NCBI GenBank assembly: GCA_000146855.1
Contig: GL405246.1
Coordinates: 501,022-565,021, forward strand
DNA length: 64,000 nt
Direction of reading: 5' to 3'
Source: [Eubacterium] yurii subsp. margaretiae ATCC 43715
Lineage (GTDB): Bacteria > Bacillota > Clostridia > Peptostreptococcales > Filifactoraceae
This document shows positions 1-7,214 of the stretch, piece by piece. The notes beneath the pieces are model-generated. The model saw nothing but the letters and a program-made list of their open reading frames with translations. It was not told the origin of the DNA and ran no database searches. A program made the position numbers and the translations under genes. Position 1 is the first letter of the stretch, and each line of letters begins with the position of its first letter.

Positions 1-201
1 AATTAGAATTATTATTTTAAATTAACTACTGTAAGATAATTTATCAGTTTTTTTAAACTAAGTTAATAAATGAAATTACTATTAATTTTCAACATTATTC
101 ACAATAACTAAATGACTGAAAAATACATAGTTTTTAAGATTTAGTCAAAATTTTTTTGAAATACTATTACCGTAGTCAATAGACAAGATTTTTTCTATAT
201 A

Positions 202-1401
202 TTAATAATTGAGTATATGTCCCATTTTTTCTTGCTTTGTTTGTAAATAGAACAAGTCGTAAACAGTAGGCTGAATTTTGATAGGCACACGCTCTGATAT
301 CTCCATTCCAAAATCAGCTAACTGATATATCTTATCCGGATTATTTGTCAATAATCTCAAGGTCTTGACTCCCAAATCTCTAAGTATTTGAGCTCCTATA
401 TAATACTCTCTTTCATCACCTGCAAAGCCAAGTGCAAGATTTGCCTCCAAAGTATCCATACCTTGCTCTTGCAATTCGTAAGCCTTCAATTTATTTATCA
501 GTCCTATTCCTCTGCCCTCCTGTCTCATGTAGAGTAGTATGCCCCTGCCTTCTCTTTCTATCTGTGTCATAGCTGATGCAAACTGCTCCCCGCAATCACA
601 TCGTAGTGAGCCAAAGGTATCTCCGGTTAGACATTCTGAGTGAACTCTGCAAAGTACGTCCTTGCCATCTCCTATATCCCCCTTGACCAAGGCAACATGA
701 TGTTCACCGTTTAATCTGTTTACATAGCCGTAAGCAACAAATTCTCCGTATTTAGTAGGCATTTTATTCTTAGTTACAGCATCAACCAATTTTTCAAATC
801 TCTTGCGGTAAGCCTGTAAATCCTTAATTGATATAATTTTTATATCCCATTTATCAGCCAATTCCATAAGGGCAGGTAATCTCATCATAGTTCCATCGTC
901 TTGCATAATCTCACAGCAAAGGCCTACTTCCTTTAATCCTGCCAATCTCATAAGGTCAACAGTAGCCTCTGTATGACCGTTACGCTCTAAAACACCGTTT
1001 TTCCTTGCCAAAAGTGGAAACATATGTCCAGGCCTTCTAAAATCCTCCGGCTTCGCATTATCATCTACGCATTTCATAGCAGTTATGGAACGTTCTGCTG
1101 CTGAGATGCCTGTTGTAGTATCGACATGGTCTATAGATACTGTAAAAGCTGTTTCGTGATTGTCCGTATTATTAGAGACCATCTGTGGTATCTGCAATTT
1201 CTTCACATAGTCTATAGACATAGGCATACATATCAAGCCCTTGCCATGAGTAGCCATGAAATTAATATTTTGAGTTGTTGCAAACTCTGCTGCACAGATG
1301 AAATCTCCCTCATTTTCTCTGTCCTCATCGTCTACTACCAAAATCAACCTTCCTTTTTTTAACTCTTCCAAAGCTTCTTGGATTGTATTAAATTGACTCA
1401 T
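202..1401 (-). CDS. ribBA: Bifunctional DHBP synthase / GTP cyclohydrolase II
   Basis: Makes both riboflavin precursors: DHBP from ribulose-5-phosphate and the pyrimidine precursor from GTP. The 399 residues hold an N-terminal RibB domain (about 1-200) with the acidic motif [13 protein letters not shown] and RPGHMFPL, and a C-terminal RibA domain (about 205-399) with the zinc-cysteine motif [14 protein letters not shown] near residues 255-268 and [17 protein letters not shown]. Both halves look intact and the length is usual for the fusion. An AAGGAG sits just before the ATG. It is the last gene of the ribD-ribE-ribBA operon. No ribH (lumazine synthase) follows within the 201 bases left in the window. 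Confidence 0.96.
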   Translation of the reverse strand: MSQFNTIQEALEELKKGRLILVVDDEDRENEGDFICAAEFATTQNINFMATHGKGLICMPMSIDYVKKLQIPQMVSNNTDNHETAFTVSIDHVDTTTGISAAERSITAMKCVDDNAKPEDFRRPGHMFPLLARKNGVLERNGHTEATVDLMRLAGLKEVGLCCEIMQDDGTMMRLPALMELADKWDIKIISIKDLQAYRKRFEKLVDAVTKNKMPTKYGEFVAYGYVNRLNGEHHVALVKGDIGDGKDVLCRVHSECLTGDTFGSLRCDCGEQFASAMTQIEREGRGILLYMRQEGRGIGLINKLKAYELQEQGMDTLEANLALGFAGDEREYYIGAQILRDLGVKTLRLLTNNPDKIYQLADFGMEISERVPIKIQPTVYDLFYLQTKQEKMGHILNY

Positions 1402-1574
1402 TTTTATTCTCCTTATATAAAAAAATTAATAAAAATCAAATTTTATTATTTAGTTTTTTGCTTGAATAATATACTAATGCTAAAGTCTCTTTGAAAAGTC
1501 ATTAAAATTCTTAGTATAATTCATTAATACAGATAAAAATAGTGTACAAAATCAAATCTAAATGACTTCTTTAT

Positions 1575-2243
1575 TTAAAATCCGTATTTATCAAGGAAGT
1601 CCTTTGTAATACTGCCTGAAGATGTAACTTTATTAGAATAACTCCTACCTTTGAGAGTATCCGATAAGAAATGCTCTATATATTTTCCGACAATATCTAC
1701 TTCCAAATTGACCTTGTCCCCAAGTTTGCGATACTTTAATATGGACACCTCCACTGTATGGGGAATTGCAGATATTATAAAAGTATCTTCGTTGACGCTC
1801 ACTACAGTCAAACTCATACCGTCAACTGTAATAGAGCCTTTTTCTACTATATATCTGATAATCTTAGAGTCAGCCTTAATCGTATATAAGATAGCATTAT
1901 CATCTCTTTGGATATATGTAATCTCTCCGGTTCCATCTACGTGACCTGATACGATATGCCCTCCGAATCTGCCACCTACAGGCATTGCCCTCTCCAAATT
2001 GACAAAATCTCCTATGCCTATGTCGGAGAGTGAAGAGCGTTTAATCGTCTCATGCATAACATCAGCAGAAAAACCTTGCTTATTAAAGCTAGTAACAGTA
2101 AGACAGATGCCGTTTACAGCAATACTGTCTCCTATATGAATATCTTCTAATATTTTATTGGCAGCTATGCTCAAAATAGCTGAATGACTGCCTCTTTTTA
2201 TAGAAGATACCTTGCCTGTTTCTTCAACAATACCTGTAAACAT
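1575..2243 (-). CDS. ribE: Riboflavin synthase alpha subunit
   Basis: Converts two 6,7-dimethyl-8-ribityllumazine molecules to riboflavin. The 222-residue protein shows the two tandem lumazine-binding barrels of the family: MFTGIVEETG with AVNGICLTV in the first half, and GHIVSGHVDGTG with TVDGMSLTV in the second. The start is placed at the ATG ending at 2243, behind TAGGAGG, rather than the TTG one codon upstream. It lies between ribD and ribBA in the same orientation; the 127-base spacer to ribD is mostly a B-type repeat remnant. Confidence 0.95.
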   Translation of the reverse strand: MFTGIVEETGKVSSIKRGSHSAILSIAANKILEDIHIGDSIAVNGICLTVTSFNKQGFSADVMHETIKRSSLSDIGIGDFVNLERAMPVGGRFGGHIVSGHVDGTGEITYIQRDDNAILYTIKADSKIIRYIVEKGSITVDGMSLTVVSVNEDTFIISAIPHTVEVSILKYRKLGDKVNLEVDIVGKYIEHFLSDTLKGRSYSNKVTSSGSITKDFLDKYGF

Positions 2244-2291
2244 CAATCCTCCTAAATCTTCTAATAAAGTAATGGATAAAATTTCTTCAGT

Positions 2292-2370
2292 GTGTATAAT
2301 AAGCCATAAATAACATACTATTATTTAAAACCATTGATGAAAATATACATAGATTAAATAGATAATAATA
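2292..2370. mobile_element. MITE family B, partial copy (B2)
   Basis: About 79 bases match the inner and right part of copy B1 (3492-3616), including the shared block CATAGATTAAATAGATAAT; the outer left end is missing. The intact right end touches TTA at 2371-2373, which is the ribD stop codon read on the minus strand. The presumed 3-bp target is therefore the stop codon itself. Confidence 0.6.
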
Positions 2371-3468
2371 TTACTTATAAACTTCATATTCAAGCAAACA
2401 ATCATCGTCAAATTTACTGATACTTGAAAGTTTCATTGATACACTTTCATTTGGAAAGGCAAGCCCATCACCTGCAATAGGAGTTTTAGCATTTGCTCCG
2501 CCAAAGAGTTTGGCTCCCACATATACCTGTACCTTATTCATCAAAGACGCTTTTAAGATAGACCAGTTAAGTTTTGCTCCTCCTTCAACAATTACGCTGT
2601 CTATCTTATTTTCGCCCAAGACTTTTATCAATTCAACAAGGTCTATGGATTCGCCGTCCTTTGGGATTTTAATCAATTTGCAACCATAAGCCTCGTACTG
2701 CCTCCATCTTGCATTATCTTCAGAGGCTGTTGCTATAAGTGTTGGGATTTCACTTGCAGTTTTTACGACATTGGAAGTAAATGGAGTTCTAAGCTTTGTG
2801 TCACATATAACTCTAAGCGGATTATTTCCGTTTTCAATTCTGCAATTAAGCATTGGATTATCTTTTAGAACAGTTCCCACTCCGACCATGATTGCAGAGT
2901 ATCTGTCTCTATCTCTATGTACCTGCTTCCTTGCTTTCTCGCCTGTAATCCATTTAGACTCCCCTGTGTATGTTGCAATCTTTCCGTCCGCAGTCATTGC
3001 ATACTTCAAAATCACATAAGGTCTATTAGTCTTGATATAGTGAAAAAATACTGTGTTTAACTCATCACATTCTCTTTGTAATACTGATTGAGTTACTTTG
3101 ATTTCACTATTTTTTAAGATTTGACTTCCCTTTCCGCTCACCTGTGGATTGGGATCAAATGAGCCAATTACTACATGTGAAATACCTGATTCTATGATTT
3201 TTGAAGTACAGGGTGGTTGCTTTCCAAAGTGACAGCATGGCTCAAGAGTCACATACATTGTAGCTCCATTTGGAGATACTTGACAATTGTCCAAGGCGTT
3301 TACTTCAGCATGGGCTTCACCATATTTTTCATGCCATCCTCTTCCAATAATTTGATTGTCTTTGACTATTACAGCTCCTACTATGGGATTTGGTGAAGTC
3401 CTGCCTATACCATTTTTTGCTAAGTCTATGGCAAGTTTCATATATTTTTTGTCAATATCTTTTAACAT
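2371..3468 (-). CDS. ribD: Bifunctional diaminohydroxyphosphoribosylaminopyrimidine deaminase / reductase
   Basis: Carries out the second and third steps of the GTP branch of riboflavin synthesis. The N-terminal deaminase shows the zinc motif HAEVNAL (about residue 52) and PCCHFGKQPPCT (about 77-88). The C-terminal reductase (about 145-365) shows AMTADGKIAT, SKWITGEKARKQVH and VEGGAKLNWSIL. At 365 residues it is full length. It starts at ATG with GGAAG upstream and is the first gene behind the FMN riboswitch, separated from it by about 500 bases containing two terminators and two small mobile elements. Its stop codon touches repeat copy B2. Confidence 0.96.
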   Translation of the reverse strand: MLKDIDKKYMKLAIDLAKNGIGRTSPNPIVGAVIVKDNQIIGRGWHEKYGEAHAEVNALDNCQVSPNGATMYVTLEPCCHFGKQPPCTSKIIESGISHVVIGSFDPNPQVSGKGSQILKNSEIKVTQSVLQRECDELNTVFFHYIKTNRPYVILKYAMTADGKIATYTGESKWITGEKARKQVHRDRDRYSAIMVGVGTVLKDNPMLNCRIENGNNPLRVICDTKLRTPFTSNVVKTASEIPTLIATASEDNARWRQYEAYGCKLIKIPKDGESIDLVELIKVLGENKIDSVIVEGGAKLNWSILKASLMNKVQVYVGAKLFGGANAKTPIAGDGLAFPNESVSMKLSSISKFDDDCLLEYEVYK

Positions 3469-3491
3469 ATCAGCTTCCTTTCTTTTGTTAA

Positions 3492-3616
3492 TACTAAAAT
3501 CTAATTAAATAATGGAAAATATATTTTTTGTGCAATTATAATAAAGTCATAAATAATATGCTATTTTTTTAAAAATTATTTATGAAGATTATCCATAGAT
3601 TAAATAGATAATAGTA
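3492..3616. mobile_element. MITE family B, full copy (B1)
   Basis: 125 bases bounded by TACTAAAATCTAATTAAAT on the left and a right end whose reverse complement starts TACTATTATCTATTTAAT. It is flanked by TAA (3489-3491) and TAA (3617-3619), a likely 3-bp target duplication. It matches copy B4 at 56055-56178 in inverted orientation over its whole length. It has no coding capacity and lies in the ribD leader. Confidence 0.7.
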
Positions 3617-3720
3617 TAAGCAATGTTTATAAAAATAATAAATTTATATCTTCCATAAAGTAATACTTCATATAATATAAAATTCATGATAATTTGTATT
3701 TTATAAAATTTATGTAGTAA

Positions 3721-3833
3721 TACTAAAAACCAATTAAATAGTCCAAAAATATATTAATGGTGAGTTGTTAAAGGCTAAAAAAGATAATATTTCAATAAGT
3801 TTAAATATGTGACATTATAAATGGTGATTAGTA
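3721..3833. mobile_element. MITE family A, full copy (A1)
   Basis: 113 bases with 11-bp imperfect terminal inverted repeats: TACTAAAAACC on the left, and GGTGATTAGTA on the right, which reverse-complements to TACTAATCACC. It is flanked on both sides by TAA (3718-3720 and 3834-3836). It matches copy A2 (28889-29001, inverted) at most positions along its whole length. It lies in the ribD leader downstream of the riboswitch terminators. Confidence 0.75.
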
Positions 3834-3841
3834 TAAAAATA

Positions 3842-3868
3842 AATAACCCCCGAGTATTCTTCGGGGGT
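3842..3868 (-). terminator. Second hairpin of the ribD leader
   Basis: On the minus strand CCCCCGA and TCGGGGG form a strong stem, followed by a U-rich tract (UUAUUUAUUUUU). Its 5' arm region CCCCGAAGAA (3866 down to 3857) is perfectly complementary to UUCUUCGGGG at the 5' edge of the FMN riboswitch (4081 down to 4072), so it may take part in the riboswitch's alternative folding. Confidence 0.65.
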
Positions 3869-3896
3869 AAATTGATTTACAAGTTGAAAGTTTCAA

Positions 3897-3928
3897 TAAA
3901 AAACTCCGAAATGTATTACATTTCAGAG
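3897..3928 (-). terminator. First terminator of the ribD leader
   Basis: Minus strand CUCUGAAAUGU-AAU-ACAUUUCGGAG followed directly by UUUUUU: an 11-bp hairpin with a U tract, 45 bases after the end of the riboswitch aptamer. This is the expected expression platform of a transcription-terminating FMN riboswitch. Confidence 0.8.
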
Positions 3929-3973
3929 CTGTTTTTATAATCAGAATTAAAACAAGTAGAACTTGTATATTTG

Positions 3974-4082
3974 TCTTCTCACATCCAGACTTTACTGTCG
4001 GCTTTGGAATTTCACCAAATCATGCCTATAAGGCTCGTGGGCTGTAACCACCGGTAGGGAATTGCACCCTGCCCCGAAGAAA
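3974..4082 (-). promoter_or_regulatory. FMN riboswitch (RFN element)
   Basis: Read on the minus strand, this holds the conserved RFN blocks in order: CUUCGGGGCAGGGUG, CCUACCGGUGGU, AGCCCACGAGCC, GAAAUUCCAAAGCCGACAG, and GUCUGGAUGUGAGAAG. The outer P1 stem is UCUUC/GAAGA. In this family FMN binding stabilises the aptamer and turns off downstream synthesis. Here it controls ribD-ribE-ribBA through the hairpins at 3847-3928. Confidence 0.95.
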
Positions 4083-4106
4083 AATCATATTCATTTTTAT
4101 GTGATA

Positions 4107-4135
4107 ATTATACACCTATTTATTAAGAAATACAA
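4107..4135 (-). promoter_or_regulatory. Promoter of the rib operon
   Basis: On the minus strand TTGTAT (4135-4130), a 17-base gap and TATAAT (4112-4107) form a sigma-A type promoter placed to start just before the riboswitch. Bases 4136-4417 further upstream are AT-rich, and I see no gene or clear structure in them. Confidence 0.65.
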
Positions 4136-4417
4136 TATTTATATTTTATTTATTATAAAACGTTATATATAGTAATTAAAATAAAAAATATGAGTTAATT
4201 GACTAAATAAAAATTTTTCTGGTGTAAAAATTTAATAGCATTATATATTTCGATAGTTATCCCACAAATCCTTTAGTAATCATACTTAATTTTATTGATA
4301 TTTTTATTTTTTACCATTCTTCTGAAAGTTAAGATTTGAGACAATCAAAGAAAAGTTCCATATAATTTAGCTATGAATTAATAAAATAGTAGTATCAAGT
4401 TTTACACAATTAGAATA

Positions 4418-4456
4418 AAAAATATAGGACATCAAAATTACTTTGATATCCTATAT
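4418..4456 (-). terminator. Terminator of recJ-apt-relA overlapping the relA stop codon
   Basis: Minus strand TATAGGATATCAAA, a short loop, then TTTGATGTCCTATA and TTTTTT. The stem has about 14 pairs with one wobble. The 5' arm encodes the last codons of relA/spoT, the TAA stop (4440-4438) lies at the loop, and the 3' arm and U tract follow it. Confidence 0.8.
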
Positions 4457-6666
4457 ACTTCGTGTACGTCAGCTATTGATTTTAGCTTATGAATTATTTT
4501 TTTCATCTGTTCTTTGGTTTTCACTTCAAAGGATAAGTCCATTGTTGCTGTACTTCTTTCAATCTTTCTGGTATTAAGTGCCAAAATATTGACTTTTTCT
4601 GTCTTAAATAGACTGCTTATATCATATATGAGATCAGGTCTGTTATAAGCCTTGATTTGGACTTCAACATCGAAGATATTGCTTTCTCCAACATTGTTCC
4701 AGTGTACTTCCACCAGCTCTTTATTGGAGTTTACCCTATCTCTCATTACGTTTGTACAGTCGCTTCTGTGTACAGTTACACCTCTGTCCTTTGTAATATA
4801 GCCTACTATGTCATCTCCAGGTATAGGGTTACAGCATTTTGCAAGTCTGGTTAAGATATTGTCCAGTCCTGTTACATTGACAAGTTGTTTACTATTCTTA
4901 TATCTCTCCTGCTTGATTTCTTTTTTAGAATGGGCTTCTCTTTGTTTTTCTCTTAGCTCTTCAAGCTGTTTTTCCTTTAATTCTTTTAACTTATCTGCAA
5001 AATCCTTTTCGAAGATTTCTTTGAGCTTAATCATTACCTGATTCATGGTAAGCCCACCGTAGCCTATAGCTGCATAGAGTTCTTCGTCATTAGGTTGAGA
5101 AAGGTGTTTTTCTACGGCTTGCAATGCTTTATTTCTTAAGAAATCTGCAATTGGATAGCCGAGTTTTTTTACAGTGCTTTCAAGTAGCTCCCTGCCTTTT
5201 TCTATATTTTCTTCTCTCTTTTCCTTTTTAAACCATTGTTTTATCTTGGATTTAGTATGTGAAGATTGAACTATGTTCAGCCAATCTCTACTCGGTCCCT
5301 TTGAGTTTGCTGATGTCATTATCTCGACTATCTGTCCGTTTTTGAGCTCGGTATCCAAAGGCACTATCTTGTTGTTTATCTTTGCTCCTACACATTTATT
5401 GCCAACATTGGTGTGTATCTTATATGCCATATCTATAGGAGTGGAGCCTGCAGGCAATTCAATTATATCTCCTTTTGGAGTAAATACAAAGACTTGGTGA
5501 GAATAAAGGTCGGTTTTTAGCGACTGCATATATTCATCCGGATCTGTAACTTCTTTTTGCCAGTCCATAAGCTGTCTTAGCCAAGCAAGTTTCTTGTCCA
5601 TTTCAGACTCATGCGGATCTATTCTGCCTTGTTTGTACTTCCAGTGAGCAGCTATACCGTATTCAGCAGTCTTGTGCATTTCTTCTGTACGAATCTGTAC
5701 TTCGACAAGCTCGCCACCAGGGCCAAATACTGTGGTATGGAGTGACTGGTAATTATTTACCTTAGGATTTCCAATATAGTCTTTATTTCTGTCAGGTATA
5801 GGCTTCCACATACCATGGACTATACCCAATACCCAATAACATTCTGCCTTAGTCTGAACTATTACCCTTATAGCTAAGAAATCATAGATTTCTTCAAAAG
5901 CCTTGTTTTTAAACTTCATCTTCTTATATATGCTGTAGAGATTTTTTTCTCTGCCGTATATTTCAAAATGATTATTCGGTATTTCTTTTGCAAGATTTTC
6001 CTTGAGAAAGTCAATCATATCAGTAATATATGATTCCCTTTGATACAGCCTTCTCATTATCTGTCTACGCATATCAAAGTAGAAATCAGGCTCAGTATAT
6101 CTAAGGGCGATGTCTTCCATCTCCCATTTTATCTTAAACATACCCAGTCTTTCAGCAATAGGAGCAAATATTTCCAAGGTTTCTTTAGATTTGATTACAG
6201 CCTTGTATGGTGGCATAAACTTGAGCGTACGCATATTATGCAGTCTGTCTGCAAGTTTAATTAGGACGACTCTAATGTCATCTCCCATTGCCATAAACAT
6301 CTTTCTAAGATTTTCAGCCTGATTTTCTTCCTTGGTTTTGTAGGCAATCTTACCAAGTTTTGTAACTCCGTCGACTAGTTTGGCTATCTCTTCTCCAAAC
6401 ATGGATTTCATTTGATCGCTGGTTACTTCTGTATCTTCCACCACATCGTGCATGAGTCCGGCTGCTATGGACGCTACGTCCAATTCGAGCTCTGCAAGTA
6501 TGTTTGCTACCTCAACAGGATGTATTATATATTTTTCTCCTGAGCGACGTACCTGTCCCTCGTGTTTTGATTTTGCATATTCAAATGCCTTTTCTATTAT
6601 GGATACATCAGCTTCGGGATTATAGGTCTTTACTTTTTGAATCAAGTTTTCAATCAATGTATTCAT
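4438..6666 (-). CDS. relA: Bifunctional (p)ppGpp synthetase/hydrolase (Rel family)
   Basis: Makes and degrades the stringent-response alarmone (p)ppGpp. The 742 residues contain the full long-RSH layout. An HD hydrolase domain (about 30-180) keeps HPVEVA and HDVVEDT. The synthetase domain (about 235-345) shows GREKNLYSIYKKM and NYQSLHTTVFGP. These are followed by a TGS domain (about 395-455), a helical region, a zinc-finger-like LAKCCNPIPGD segment (about 610-650) and a C-terminal ACT domain (about 665-740). The intact HD motif implies working hydrolase. It is last in the recJ-apt-relA operon, 14 bases after apt. Confidence 0.96.
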   Translation of the reverse strand: MNTLIENLIQKVKTYNPEADVSIIEKAFEYAKSKHEGQVRRSGEKYIIHPVEVANILAELELDVASIAAGLMHDVVEDTEVTSDQMKSMFGEEIAKLVDGVTKLGKIAYKTKEENQAENLRKMFMAMGDDIRVVLIKLADRLHNMRTLKFMPPYKAVIKSKETLEIFAPIAERLGMFKIKWEMEDIALRYTEPDFYFDMRRQIMRRLYQRESYITDMIDFLKENLAKEIPNNHFEIYGREKNLYSIYKKMKFKNKAFEEIYDFLAIRVIVQTKAECYWVLGIVHGMWKPIPDRNKDYIGNPKVNNYQSLHTTVFGPGGELVEVQIRTEEMHKTAEYGIAAHWKYKQGRIDPHESEMDKKLAWLRQLMDWQKEVTDPDEYMQSLKTDLYSHQVFVFTPKGDIIELPAGSTPIDMAYKIHTNVGNKCVGAKINNKIVPLDTELKNGQIVEIMTSANSKGPSRDWLNIVQSSHTKSKIKQWFKKEKREENIEKGRELLESTVKKLGYPIADFLRNKALQAVEKHLSQPNDEELYAAIGYGGLTMNQVMIKLKEIFEKDFADKLKELKEKQLEELREKQREAHSKKEIKQERYKNSKQLVNVTGLDNILTRLAKCCNPIPGDDIVGYITKDRGVTVHRSDCTNVMRDRVNSNKELVEVHWNNVGESNIFDVEVQIKAYNRPDLIYDISSLFKTEKVNILALNTRKIERSTATMDLSFEVKTKEQMKKIIHKLKSIADVHEVYRISK

Positions 6667-6680
6667 CCCCTTTATGGTAG

Positions 6681-7202
6681 TTATTCTTCGTCATATTTTA
6701 CCAGAGAATTGATATGATACTTCTTCAATTTCTCTCTTGGGTTTAAAAAAGTAAGTTCTATCAAAAATTCCATAGCGGAAACATTAGCACCTATGTCTTC
6801 TAGTAACTTTGATACAGCAAAAACAGTACCTCCGGTTGCAAGCAAATCGTCAACTATAGCTACGTTTGAGCCTTTTTCTATGGCATCCTTGTGTATTTCC
6901 AGGATGTCTGTACCATATTCAAGATCATATTCCTTTTGGATGACTTCACCTGGAAGTTTGCCTTTTTTTCTGACAGGGACAAATCCAACTCCAAGAGCGT
7001 AGGCAACGGCACTTCCCATCAAAAATCCTCTCGCTTCAGGTCCTACTATATAGTCTATTTTTTTATCTTTCAAATCGGATACTATTTCGTCAACTGCCTG
7101 TTTAAAAGCGTCCTTATCCTTAATAAGTGTCGTTATATCTCTAAAAACTATACCTTCTTTTGGGAAATTGGGTATCTGTCTTATCTTGTCTCTCAAATCC
7201 AT
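6681..7202 (-). CDS. apt: Adenine phosphoribosyltransferase
   Basis: Salvages adenine to AMP using PRPP. The 173-residue protein begins [20 protein letters not shown] and carries the PRPP-binding loop [13 protein letters not shown] at about residues 114-126, plus [10 protein letters not shown] and [11 protein letters not shown], all typical of Apt. AAGGAG precedes the ATG. The recJ-apt-relA order is common in Firmicutes, and the short spacers on both sides support one transcript. Confidence 0.96.
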   Translation of the reverse strand: MDLRDKIRQIPNFPKEGIVFRDITTLIKDKDAFKQAVDEIVSDLKDKKIDYIVGPEARGFLMGSAVAYALGVGFVPVRKKGKLPGEVIQKEYDLEYGTDILEIHKDAIEKGSNVAIVDDLLATGGTVFAVSKLLEDIGANVSAMEFLIELTFLNPREKLKKYHINSLVKYDEE

Positions 7203-7214
7203 GGGAAATCTCCT

